DNA of 64,000 nucleotides, from positions 100,430 to 164,429 of the forward strand of contig NZ_JAKFFT010000006.1 of assembly GCF_021502655.1 (NCBI RefSeq), in the 5' to 3' direction. Numbering within the stretch: position 1 is the first letter of the stretch; every line of letters starts with the position of its first letter. Below are positions 18,595 to 26,236 of the stretch, piece by piece. A model generated the notes under the pieces. The model had not been told where the DNA came from. It did not search any database and worked only from the letters and a program-made list of their open reading frames with translations. The translations under genes were made by a program, and so were the position numbers. Origin of the DNA: Dyadobacter sp. CY347 (GTDB taxonomy: Bacteria > Bacteroidota > Bacteroidia > Cytophagales > Spirosomataceae).

Positions 18595-19827
18595 ATGAAA
18601 TCTATTGAACAAAATCCCATTGCTGTCGACTCGACGACAGCAATAAACACTTCGCAAACAGTTTTCCCAATTTTGCTTGCGTTAAGCTTCTGTCATTTGC
18701 TGAATGACACAATGCAGTCCTTAATCCCGTCCATTTATCCGATGGTTAAGGAATCTTTTCAATTGAGTTTTACACAAATAGGGCTAATCACATTCACATT
18801 TCAGGTGAGCGCTTCGGTGCTGCAACCGGTCGTTGGTGCTTTTACAGACAAGCGGCCGCAACCTTTTGCGCTGGCGGTCGGAATGTGCTTTACACTGCTG
18901 GGACTGATTTCACTGTCTCTTGCGAATAGTTTTAATCTGGTTCTGCTTTCGGTAGGATTGATAGGCGTTGGTTCGGCGGTTTTTCATCCCGAGGCTTCCC
19001 GCGTGGCGCGTATGGCTTCGGGCGGTAAGCATGGCATGGCGCAGTCGCTGTTTCAGGTGGGCGGCAATGCGGGCAGCTCGCTGGGGCCTTTGCTTGCAGC
19101 ATTGATTCTGTTGCCGTATGGACGCTTTCAAGTGATTTGGTTTTCGCTGGTTGCGCTTTTGGCGATTGTCATTTTGTCCTGGGTCGGCGGCTGGTATAAG
19201 CGTAGTTTGGAAGTGGTTGTTGCGAAAAAATCGGCGGTGAAGTTAGCTAACGCATCTCATCTTTCCAGCGGGAAAATTACATTTGCTATTGCCATATTGC
19301 TGCTCTTGATTTTCTCGAAATACATCTATATGGCCAGTATTTCCAGCTATTTTACCTTTTACCTGATCGATAAGTTCGGTGTTTCCATCCAGAATTCGCA
19401 GATTTATCTCTTTGCATTCTTGTTTGCCGTTGCCGCAGGAACATTCATCGGCGGGCCGGTTGGAGACAGGATTGGCAGGAAATATGTGATCTGGATATCC
19501 ATATTGGGCGCGGCTCCGTTCGCATTGCTGCTGCCTTATGTCAATTTATTCTGGACGGGCGTATTAAGCTGCATTATCGGACTTATTCTTTCCTCTGCCT
19601 TTTCCGCGATCCTGGTCTATGCCCAAGAACTTATTCCGGGAAAAGTCGGCATGATCGCAGGCCTGTTTTTCGGCTTCGCATTCGGCATCGCAGGAATCGG
19701 ATCAGCCATTCTCGGCAGCGTTGCAGATAAAACCAGCATAGAATACGTTTTCTGGATCTGCTCATTCTTACCGCTTATCGGACTGCTAACAGGATTCTTG
19801 CCCAATTTGGAGCGGAGTAAGGGTTAG
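18595..19827 (+). CDS. MFS exporter, fosmidomycin-resistance (Fsr) family
   Basis: A 410-residue major facilitator protein with about 12 hydrophobic segments. The opening LALSFCHLLNDTMQSLIPSIYPM and the loop FTDKRPQPF are characteristic of Fsr-like exporters; GPVGDRIGRK is the second MFS loop motif. Such proteins expel fosmidomycin and related small phosphonates or other drugs; the natural substrate is unknown. It follows the SDR gene after 2 bases. Its stop codon overlaps, in convergent orientation, the stop codon of the PIN-domain gene by 3 bases (19824-19827 region). Confidence 0.9.
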   Translation: MKSIEQNPIAVDSTTAINTSQTVFPILLALSFCHLLNDTMQSLIPSIYPMVKESFQLSFTQIGLITFTFQVSASVLQPVVGAFTDKRPQPFALAVGMCFTLLGLISLSLANSFNLVLLSVGLIGVGSAVFHPEASRVARMASGGKHGMAQSLFQVGGNAGSSLGPLLAALILLPYGRFQVIWFSLVALLAIVILSWVGGWYKRSLEVVVAKKSAVKLANASHLSSGKITFAIAILLLLIFSKYIYMASISSYFTFYLIDKFGVSIQNSQIYLFAFLFAVAAGTFIGGPVGDRIGRKYVIWISILGAAPFALLLPYVNLFWTGVLSCIIGLILSSAFSAILVYAQELIPGKVGMIAGLFFGFAFGIAGIGSAILGSVADKTSIEYVFWICSFLPLIGLLTGFLPNLERSKG

Positions 19828-20246
19828 TTCTTTTGAAGGGCTAAAAATTCTTTTATACTAAAAATTGGCAGATTTTTGTCTGAATGTTTCTGTAAATTTT
19901 TATCCCTGCTAATAAAGAAATGCAGCTTATGTTGGGTGGCCGCGTAATATTGAAGGGCGTCTTCAATATCATCAATTTTTGAGTTTAAGGCATTTAGTGT
20001 TGTCTGATGATTGCAGTCGATCACGGTCAGGTCATTCATCAGCGATAAAATCAACTCCTTTGCTTTGACTTTTCCATATGCCTTGGTTAGCCAGTATCCC
20101 AGAATGTGTACAATTGCTGGGGTAATGAAACCTTGCAGCTGTTTATGAACGATTTGTTCAATCAGTTGTCTGGCATCTTGATAGTCATCTCGTTTAAGTA
20201 AGAAATCCAATAAAATATTGGCGTCAAGAAAAACCTTAGAAGCCAT
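19824..20246 (-). CDS. PIN-domain ribonuclease toxin
   Basis: A 140-residue PIN-domain protein, the usual toxin of VapBC-type modules. The first metal-binding Asp is Asp8 in VFLDANILLDFLL. Further acidic residues are in DDIEDALQYYAA and ISRDKNL, the expected order for a PIN active site. Such toxins cleave tRNA or rRNA when released from the antitoxin. Its start overlaps the end of the antitoxin gene by 11 bases, so translation is coupled. It is convergent with and touches the transporter gene. Confidence 0.88.
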   Translation of the reverse strand: MASKVFLDANILLDFLLKRDDYQDARQLIEQIVHKQLQGFITPAIVHILGYWLTKAYGKVKAKELILSLMNDLTVIDCNHQTTLNALNSKIDDIEDALQYYAATQHKLHFFISRDKNLQKHSDKNLPIFSIKEFLALQKN

Positions 20247-20484
20247 ATTTTTCAGATTGATCTTCGTAAAAAGCCTTCTTTAAATCCTGTTTGGTATCTA
20301 TTTGCGAAGGAACTTCAAGGCCATCTACTAAATCCAAAATACTTTCTTTCTGTTCAGATTTACGTGCAATGGTTCTTAAATAATCCTCAACAATTCGAGA
20401 AATGCTGATATGTTTTGATGCAGCATAAGCCTTAACCTGAGACAGGACATTGTCCTCAATGGTGATATTTAGTCTAGCTTTCAT
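20236..20484 (-). CDS. Antitoxin of the PIN module, ribbon-helix-helix type
   Basis: With the ATG at 20484 this is an 82-residue protein starting MKARLNITIEDNVLSQVKAYA, a typical ribbon strand plus helix of MetJ/Arc-like antitoxins (DUF6364-like). The C-terminal acidic part (DLKKAFYEDQSEKYGF) would wrap the toxin. An upstream in-frame start at 20532 would swallow the repeat operator and is unlikely. Two direct TGCGCATAAAT repeats just upstream are the probable autoregulatory site. It overlaps the toxin gene by 11 bases. Confidence 0.85.
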   Translation of the reverse strand: MKARLNITIEDNVLSQVKAYAASKHISISRIVEDYLRTIARKSEQKESILDLVDGLEVPSQIDTKQDLKKAFYEDQSEKYGF

Positions 20485-20494
20485 AACATGAATA

Positions 20495-20525
20495 TGCGCA
20501 TAAATTTCTAATCGTGCGCATAAAT
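20495..20525. promoter_or_regulatory. Direct-repeat operator of the PIN module
   Basis: TGCGCATAAAT occurs at 20495-20505 and 20515-20525, exactly 20 bases apart (two helical turns), and each copy contains the palindromic core TGCGCA. The nearest copy is 11 bases upstream of the antitoxin ATG. Ribbon-helix-helix antitoxins bind such paired short sites cooperatively, so autorepression is the likely role. Confidence 0.6.
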
Positions 20526-20528
20526 GAT

Positions 20529-21221
20529 TCAAAAGTTTTCCGCAATCCTTAAAATCAAATTTGGATCGGGGCAGAGATTTAGATAGTGAATCTGGTCCTG
20601 AATGCTGCTTACGCCGGGGAAGTCTCCTTGGTAATTGCCCATGTCCTTGATAATCTGAAAATGCAGGTGCGGTGGCCAGTCGCCGTTTTCCGGGTAGGAA
20701 CCTATGGTTGCGAATTTTTCGTGGGCTGCGATGTTTTTTCCGATGAATAAGCCTTCAAGCGACTCTAATGACAAATGTCCGTAAAGCGTGTAGAATGTGA
20801 CATTGTCTAATGCGTGAGCAAGGATAACAGTCGGCCCGTAATCGCCGTAATGATCGTTGAATGCGAAACTATGCACTGTTGCATCCAGCGGCGCATAGAT
20901 GGCTTCTCCCGCATTTGCCCAAATGTCCGTTCCGAGATGAATGCTTCTGGGTTGGTCGGCTTCATTGTTGAAATGTTTGCGCTGCCGGTAAATGATTCGG
21001 TTTTCTGCGTAGCCGCCAATTCCAACGAAGGCGTTTCCTTCCAACATTTCTTTGAAAACAAAATCCGAGAAAGTGGAGGTTTCAGATAAGTCGCGTTGTA
21101 ATAGGGTTTCATTTGTTGCGGAAAAATCAAGCTTTTTAAATGGCTTTGCAGTCTTGATAACTGGTGCAAAGCCATCGTGTTTTTCGAGAATTTGTTGAAG
21201 TGTCAGCATTGATGTGGGCAT
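20529..21221 (-). CDS. M23-family metallopeptidase
   Basis: A 230-residue LytM-type zinc peptidase domain protein. The zinc ligands are visible as SIHLGTDIWA (His-x3-Asp) and, later, PPHLHFQ (His-x-His), with the connecting YTLYGHLS. No signal peptide or membrane segment is seen, which is unusual for a peptidoglycan endopeptidase; related cytoplasmic M23-like domains occur fused to phosphotransferase/aminotransferase proteins. An alternative start is the ATG at 21209. It begins 8 bases after the stop of the large zinc protease, so the two are probably co-transcribed. Confidence 0.88.
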   Translation of the reverse strand: MPTSMLTLQQILEKHDGFAPVIKTAKPFKKLDFSATNETLLQRDLSETSTFSDFVFKEMLEGNAFVGIGGYAENRIIYRQRKHFNNEADQPRSIHLGTDIWANAGEAIYAPLDATVHSFAFNDHYGDYGPTVILAHALDNVTFYTLYGHLSLESLEGLFIGKNIAAHEKFATIGSYPENGDWPPHLHFQIIKDMGNYQGDFPGVSSIQDQIHYLNLCPDPNLILRIAENF

Positions 21222-21229
21222 TCGTTGTC

Positions 21230-23809
21230 CTATTTGGGATCCAGCGCCATTTTAATCCGCTGCAAAACATCCTGCAAATGATATTTCGTAATCTTATCTG
21301 TTGACTTCGCGATAGCGGGCTGCAATGTTGCCTTCAGACTTTCCAAATGTGCCCGTGCAACAGAGGGCAAATCTGTTTTTTCAAGTTCAACAACCCGCGT
21401 AGAAAACCCATAAGTAATGCCAACAGGGACAGACTGAACATTCGCCTTACCCGGTTTCAGCAAATCAACCAATTTCTCGATATACACTTTTTGAAGATTT
21501 CTACGGTGCAGATCAATGCTTTTACCCGTCTTAGTTTCCGACCAAATTCCACTTTCCAGATCTGTAAACAGATCGTCCAATGTGTAATTTTTGCTCGAAA
21601 TGCCAGTTTCCATCAACCTAACCGCGCGATCGCCCGCGAAAAGCGTCGTTAATGCATATTCCTGCAAGGCTTTGACCGCTTCAACACCAGTTTCAGGTTT
21701 GATTTTACTTAAAATATTTTGGTCCAACAACCATGTCGGTGTTTTGAATAACTGATTGTTCAGGAACGCAACCGCTTCTTTCTGAGTCGACTTTGGCACC
21801 GTTTCAAAAGTCGAACCTTCCATATCATATGTTGTCGGATTATCGTAAATCCCACCTACATTCTTCATCACATGGCCAAGATAGCGGCGATATTGCTGGA
21901 TAACATTGTTGTAAATTTCATCGAGCTCCTTGTAACTTTCGCCATCTTCCCGGCTCCATTCGATCAGGTTTGGAAGAATCCGTTTTAGGTTTTTAATGCC
22001 GTATTCAGAAGCTTTCATGGCATTATCGCTTAGATCTTCCGTCTGGTAACGCGGGTCATAAGGGCTGATTTCCGTCCCGAAATGCAGGCGGGAATCCTTG
22101 TAAGCCTCTTTGGTCATGGCATTTAAAAGCTGTTTCTCAGCCTTTACATCTTTGGCATCTGCAAAATTGGTGTAACCCCATTGGATCGCCCATTTATCAT
22201 AATCGCCAATTCGCGGAAACAGATTGGTAATGCTGTCCTCTGGCTGGGCAACGTAATTGAATCGCGCGTAATCCATGATAGAAGCCGTGTGTCCATGTTT
22301 TTCAATCCATTCCTTATCACGCAGTTTTTCAACAGGCGTGGCAGAACTTGCACCCATATTGTGCCTTAATCCCAATGTATGACCGATTTCATGAGAGGAA
22401 ACAAAGCGCACCAGCTGGCCCATGAGCTCGTCATCAAACTTTTTCGTGCGCGCTTTTGGATCCACCGCACCCGCCTGGATAATGTACCAATTGCGCAGCA
22501 AACGCATGACATTGTGATACCAGCCAATGTGACTTTCCAGAATTTCGCCGCTTCTCGGATCATGCACATTAGGCCCGTAAGCGTTCTGAATGTCGGCCGC
22601 GAAGTAACGGATTACCGAATAACGCGCATCTTCGAGGCTCATCGTCGTGTCGTTTTCAGGCCAGTATTCGCCGCGGATCGCATTTTTCCAGCCCGCTTTT
22701 TCGAATGCTTCCTGCCAGTCGTCTACGCCTGCTTTCAGATATTTGCGCCATTTTTCAGGTGTGGCAGGGTCAATGTAGTAAACGATTGGTTTTTTAGGTT
22801 CGATTAATTCTCCATTCTGTTGCTTTTTTGCATCTTCAGCATTCTTCGGTTCCAGTCGCCACCTAACGGCAAAGACTTCTGTATCAGATCTTTGTGACTC
22901 TTCTCCGAAAATGGCATATTGATTTGCAAAATAACCCACGCGACTATCAAATATCCTTTTACGCATCGGCTTTTCAGGCAGGAGGATTAAGGAAGTGTTC
23001 ATTTCCATAGTCACAACGCCCGCATCGAGCCCGGAAGGTAAATACTGACCGATGGATGGGGTAGGGGAAGTAGAGAGCAGTTGGGGCGTTACAGAAAAAG
23101 TTTTAACCGTTCGGATTTCTGTATTGATTGGAAATGACCTTATTTTCTCGATATAAGACGCTTCCTTTTTAAAAGAGCTCAATTTCAAAAGCTGCTTACT
23201 CACCGAACTTAACGAAAACACCTGGTTATCAGCATTAAAGAAGTCCGTCACATCAATTACAGAAGATTTTGCACCCGTTTCTTTTTTAACCGCCTTTATT
23301 TCAAAAACACCAATGATAGGATCGGAATTTGAGTTTTTTACTGCCTGGAAAATCGGCTTGGTGCTGTCGGGGCTCGCCACAACCACTGTTACAGAGCGCA
23401 ATAACAAGTTATGGTCCATTCCTTTTTCCCAGCGGATCATCTGCCGGTTGACCTCTTCCCCGCCAAAAATTCCGCCGCCGGCTGCTGTTTTCGCATAGCG
23501 GGTTACAGCCATAATATCTTTATCCAGTAGGGAGTCAGGGATCTCGAAATACCATTTCTCGTCCATTTTGTGAACAGAAATCATTCCTTTTTGATTTACT
23601 GCGCTGGTATCGATGAGGTCTTTAAATGCCTTCGGGCCCTTTTTTTTGTCGTCTTTGAGTTTTTCTTTCACTGCCGTGGCCACCGCGTCCACCGCTTTGT
23701 CTATCTTGACCTCTTCCTGTTTTTCTTTCTTCTTCTTTTTTTGTGCGTAAGTGGTTGTGGTAAACAGAAATGTGATCCCTGCAAAGAGGAAAAAACGAAT
23801 GAATCTCAT
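21230..23809 (-). CDS. Large zinc-dependent metalloprotease (DUF5117/DUF5118/DUF4953 type)
   Basis: An 859-residue secreted or envelope protein. A signal peptide (to about residue 22, TTTTYAQ) is followed by a very Lys-rich linker, then the DUF5118/DUF5117 regions (YYIDPATPEKW, GVDDWQEAFEKAGW). The catalytic site is SHEIGHTLGLRHN, an extended HExxHxxGxxH motif. Members are widespread in Bacteroidota with unknown substrates. It is the first gene of a pair with the M23 gene. A minus-strand TATTTTTG at 23838-23845, with a TTG 22 bases further upstream, may be its promoter. Confidence 0.92.
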   Translation of the reverse strand: MRFIRFFLFAGITFLFTTTTYAQKKKKKEKQEEVKIDKAVDAVATAVKEKLKDDKKKGPKAFKDLIDTSAVNQKGMISVHKMDEKWYFEIPDSLLDKDIMAVTRYAKTAAGGGIFGGEEVNRQMIRWEKGMDHNLLLRSVTVVVASPDSTKPIFQAVKNSNSDPIIGVFEIKAVKKETGAKSSVIDVTDFFNADNQVFSLSSVSKQLLKLSSFKKEASYIEKIRSFPINTEIRTVKTFSVTPQLLSTSPTPSIGQYLPSGLDAGVVTMEMNTSLILLPEKPMRKRIFDSRVGYFANQYAIFGEESQRSDTEVFAVRWRLEPKNAEDAKKQQNGELIEPKKPIVYYIDPATPEKWRKYLKAGVDDWQEAFEKAGWKNAIRGEYWPENDTTMSLEDARYSVIRYFAADIQNAYGPNVHDPRSGEILESHIGWYHNVMRLLRNWYIIQAGAVDPKARTKKFDDELMGQLVRFVSSHEIGHTLGLRHNMGASSATPVEKLRDKEWIEKHGHTASIMDYARFNYVAQPEDSITNLFPRIGDYDKWAIQWGYTNFADAKDVKAEKQLLNAMTKEAYKDSRLHFGTEISPYDPRYQTEDLSDNAMKASEYGIKNLKRILPNLIEWSREDGESYKELDEIYNNVIQQYRRYLGHVMKNVGGIYDNPTTYDMEGSTFETVPKSTQKEAVAFLNNQLFKTPTWLLDQNILSKIKPETGVEAVKALQEYALTTLFAGDRAVRLMETGISSKNYTLDDLFTDLESGIWSETKTGKSIDLHRRNLQKVYIEKLVDLLKPGKANVQSVPVGITYGFSTRVVELEKTDLPSVARAHLESLKATLQPAIAKSTDKITKYHLQDVLQRIKMALDPK

Positions 23810-23905
23810 AGAGTTGGTTTATGTTTTTGCTTGCTTACAAAAATAAAAGTTTGCCCGATAGGACATGCAAATTAATCACGGGAGGATATAAAATTATTGG
23901 CAATC

Positions 23906-24841
23906 CTACTCAGCCAGCATTTCGGCAAGGACACCTTCTTTTAATGCATAACTTGAAATTTGTATCTGCTTGATTCCGTAGCTTTTAAGTACATAATCAA
24001 TAAGGCAAACGGCAACTACGATCATGTCCACACGCAGTTCGATCATGCCCGGGATTTGCATTCGTTCTTGGTGGTTTCCGGTGAGAATGAGTGCATATGC
24101 CCTATAAAATTCTTCCAATGGTAACCGGAAATCGGTTTGATTTTTGGGAGGCCTTTCATTCGTGCGGAACTGGAAGTCAATGTCCACCAGCGTGTCGAAT
24201 GTCCCGGAAGATCCCACCAGCTTATCGGGAGAATACTGGTGGACTGCATTGGCCAGCGGAATCAGTTGTTCTTCAAAATAATTGTAAAGATTTTTCCTGT
24301 CGCCCTGCGAAAGCGGATCATTGCGCATGAATTTTTCCATCAGCCGCTGCCCGCCGATCTCGAAACTCTGTTTCCAGAAAATCTGTGATTTGTTGCCAAT
24401 GATAAATTCCACGCTTCCGCCGCCAATATCCATGATCAATGACGGTGAATCGCCAAGGTCCGCACCGCGTCTGACGCCTTTGTAAATGTATTCGGCTTCG
24501 CGGTTTCCGTCGATAACTGTAATAGGAATGCCTGTGTTGGAAAGGATTTCAGCACAAAATTCTGCCTGATTTTCGGCATTCCGGATTGCGCTGGTGCCAA
24601 AAGCGAAAGTCTTCTCCTTAGGAACATTAAATTCATCCAGCTTCTCCCGAAAGTATGTCAGGACATTCAGTGCACGCTGCAATGCTTCCTGGGTAATGAT
24701 CTTTTGGTTGATTCCCCCTAAGCCGATCCGGGCGGGCCTGCTTTCGTGAAAAATATTGGTGACTGCATCTCCATTTTTATCTACAATGAGCAGGTGAAAA
24801 GTGTTTGTTCCTAAGTCAATAATTCCCAGTCGCGAGCTCAT
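23906..24841 (-). CDS. Exopolyphosphatase / pppGpp phosphohydrolase, Ppx/GppA family
   Basis: A 311-residue protein of the actin-like ASKHA fold. The phosphate-1 loop is GIIDLGTNTFHLLIVD and the second glycine loop is MDIGGGSVEFII. Conserved Arg/Glu residues lie in GTSAIRNAEN. It hydrolyses polyphosphate or converts pppGpp to ppGpp; the short single-module length, without the C-terminal HD domain of E. coli Ppx, is common in Bacteroidota. It is divergent from rpsU. TATTTTTG on the minus strand at 24889-24896 could be the -7 box. Confidence 0.92.
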   Translation of the reverse strand: MSSRLGIIDLGTNTFHLLIVDKNGDAVTNIFHESRPARIGLGGINQKIITQEALQRALNVLTYFREKLDEFNVPKEKTFAFGTSAIRNAENQAEFCAEILSNTGIPITVIDGNREAEYIYKGVRRGADLGDSPSLIMDIGGGSVEFIIGNKSQIFWKQSFEIGGQRLMEKFMRNDPLSQGDRKNLYNYFEEQLIPLANAVHQYSPDKLVGSSGTFDTLVDIDFQFRTNERPPKNQTDFRLPLEEFYRAYALILTGNHQERMQIPGMIELRVDMIVVAVCLIDYVLKSYGIKQIQISSYALKEGVLAEMLAE

Positions 24842-24919
24842 ATAGGGCGTTTAATCGGTTAAAAGCTTTTTCCTCAATGCAATGATCACAAAAATAACCT
24901 AATAATAATGACTTATTTC

Positions 24920-24950
24920 TTGATTTTCTGTTTGATAAAGCTTTTCTTTG
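24920..24950 (+). promoter_or_regulatory. Promoter of rpsU
   Basis: TTG at 24920-24922 and TTTCTTTG at 24943-24950 are separated by 20 bases, the same boxes and spacing as before acpP. Initiation near 24957 leaves a leader of about 40 bases before the rpsU ATG. Confidence 0.55.
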
Positions 24951-24997
24951 CAGTCCGATTTCAGAAACCAATTCAAAGAACATTACATTTTATAAGC

Positions 24998-25192
24998 ATG
25001 CTGATTATAAACATTAAAGACAACGAATCGATTGACCGCGCACTTAAGCGTTACAAGAAGAAATTTGAAAGAACTGGTACTATGCGCCAGCTTCGTGCTC
25101 GTACTGCTTTCGAAAAACCATCTGTAAGACGTCGTTTCGAAGTTTTGCGTGCCGTATACAAAGAAAAAACTTACGGTCATTTAGAAGACTAG
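24998..25192 (+). CDS. rpsU: 30S ribosomal protein S21
   Basis: A 64-residue, highly basic ribosomal protein starting MLIINIKDNESIDRALKRYKK, which lines up with S21 starts. RKRFEVLR-like basic helices (SVRRRFEVLRAVYKEK) complete it. A 30-codon upstream extension is open from 24908 but contains the promoter, so the ATG at 24998 is chosen. In Bacteroidota S21 has been linked to sequestration of the anti-Shine-Dalgarno sequence, in keeping with the lack of Shine-Dalgarno sites in this window. A terminator follows before the recombinase gene. Confidence 0.95.
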   Translation: MLIINIKDNESIDRALKRYKKKFERTGTMRQLRARTAFEKPSVRRRFEVLRAVYKEKTYGHLED

Positions 25193-25252
25193 TTCCTGGA
25201 AATGGTGTTCTGAAAGATTTCGACAGGATTATTATATCCATATCATACGTTG

Positions 25253-25283
25253 AAAGGGCTGCTTGTTAAAGGCAGCCCTTTTT
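25253..25283 (+). terminator. Terminator of rpsU
   Basis: AAAGGGCTGC (25253-25262) pairs with GCAGCCCTTT (25272-25281) around a 9-base loop and ends in TTTTT. It lies inside the TTG-initiated extension of the recombinase frame, which argues for the ATG at 25298 as the real recombinase start. Confidence 0.9.
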
Positions 25284-25297
25284 CGTATGTTGCTGAT

Positions 25298-26170
25298 ATG
25301 ATTACGTCATTTATTGATTTTCTGAAATTCGAAAAACGCGCCAGCGTTCATACCGTTAAGTCTTACCAGACGGATTTGGACCAGTTTCAGAAATATCTTT
25401 TATTTCAATATGAGCTGGATAAGCCGGAAGAGGCCAAGGCTCCCATGCTTCGCTCCTGGATTGTGAGCTTGATGGAAGAAGGCATGAATCCATCGTCTAT
25501 TAATCGTAAAATAGCTTCACTCAGAACATTTTATGGGTTTTTGAAAAGGAAAAAGGTTGTTTCCCTAGACCCTACCAAAATTCTTTCGGCGCTTAAAACG
25601 CGAAAAAAGCTGCCTGCCTTTGTTGAAGAGAAATCCATGGAAACGCTGTTTTTGCCGGAAACTTTCACCGAGGATTTCGAGGGTGTCCGTGACCGCACCA
25701 TTATGGAGTTGTTATACGGAAGCGGGATTCGGCTTTCGGAACTTGTGTCGCTTGAAATAAAAGATCTTAATCTTCCCGCCAGGACCATTCGTGTAATTGG
25801 GAAAAGGTCGAAGGAGCGGGTTGTTCCTATTTCCACATCTCTGGCAAATTTGCTTTTTCAATATCTGACATTGCGGGCGCCGGAAGAGGACACGCAATGT
25901 TTGATCTTAACAAATTCAGGCAAAGCGGTTTATCCGGTATTTGTACAGCGAACTGTTGAAAAATACCTGTCTGCTGTAACCACATTATCACAAAAAAGCC
26001 CGCACGTGCTGCGCCATACATATGCCACACATCTGCTCAATCGGGGTGCGGACCTGAATGCAATTAAGGAGCTTTTAGGTCATGCGAATCTGGCTGCAAC
26101 GCAGATTTACACCCATAACTCCATCGAAAAGCTCAAAAAAACGCATCAGCAAGCCCATCCAAAAGCCTGA
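25298..26170 (+). CDS. Tyrosine recombinase, XerC/XerD-like
   Basis: A 290-residue site-specific recombinase. The N-terminal SAM-like DNA-binding domain is FIDFLKFEKRASVHTVKSY. The catalytic residues are Arg in GSGIRLSELV, Lys in GKRSKERVVP, His-x-x-Arg in HVLRHTYATH, His in LLGHANLAAT and the nucleophile Tyr in QIYTH. Length and composition match XerC/D, which resolve chromosome dimers at dif. In Bacteroidota a xerC-like gene often follows rpsU, and here the two are separated only by the rpsU terminator. No dif site was recognised in the window. Confidence 0.92.
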   Translation: MITSFIDFLKFEKRASVHTVKSYQTDLDQFQKYLLFQYELDKPEEAKAPMLRSWIVSLMEEGMNPSSINRKIASLRTFYGFLKRKKVVSLDPTKILSALKTRKKLPAFVEEKSMETLFLPETFTEDFEGVRDRTIMELLYGSGIRLSELVSLEIKDLNLPARTIRVIGKRSKERVVPISTSLANLLFQYLTLRAPEEDTQCLILTNSGKAVYPVFVQRTVEKYLSAVTTLSQKSPHVLRHTYATHLLNRGADLNAIKELLGHANLAATQIYTHNSIEKLKKTHQQAHPKA

Positions 26171-26236
26171 AACCGATTTTTTAGAAGTATATTTGCCTTG
26201 ATTGCAGTTTCCAGAATATAATTTTGTCACTCCAGT

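Noticed and set aside
24908..24997. 30-codon N-terminal extension of S21
   Set aside because: It contains the rpsU promoter boxes, and S21 proteins start at the MLIINIKDN position.
25250..25297. TTG-initiated N-terminal extension of the XerC-like protein
   Set aside because: It contains the rpsU terminator hairpin, and the ATG at 25298 gives the normal XerC N-terminus.
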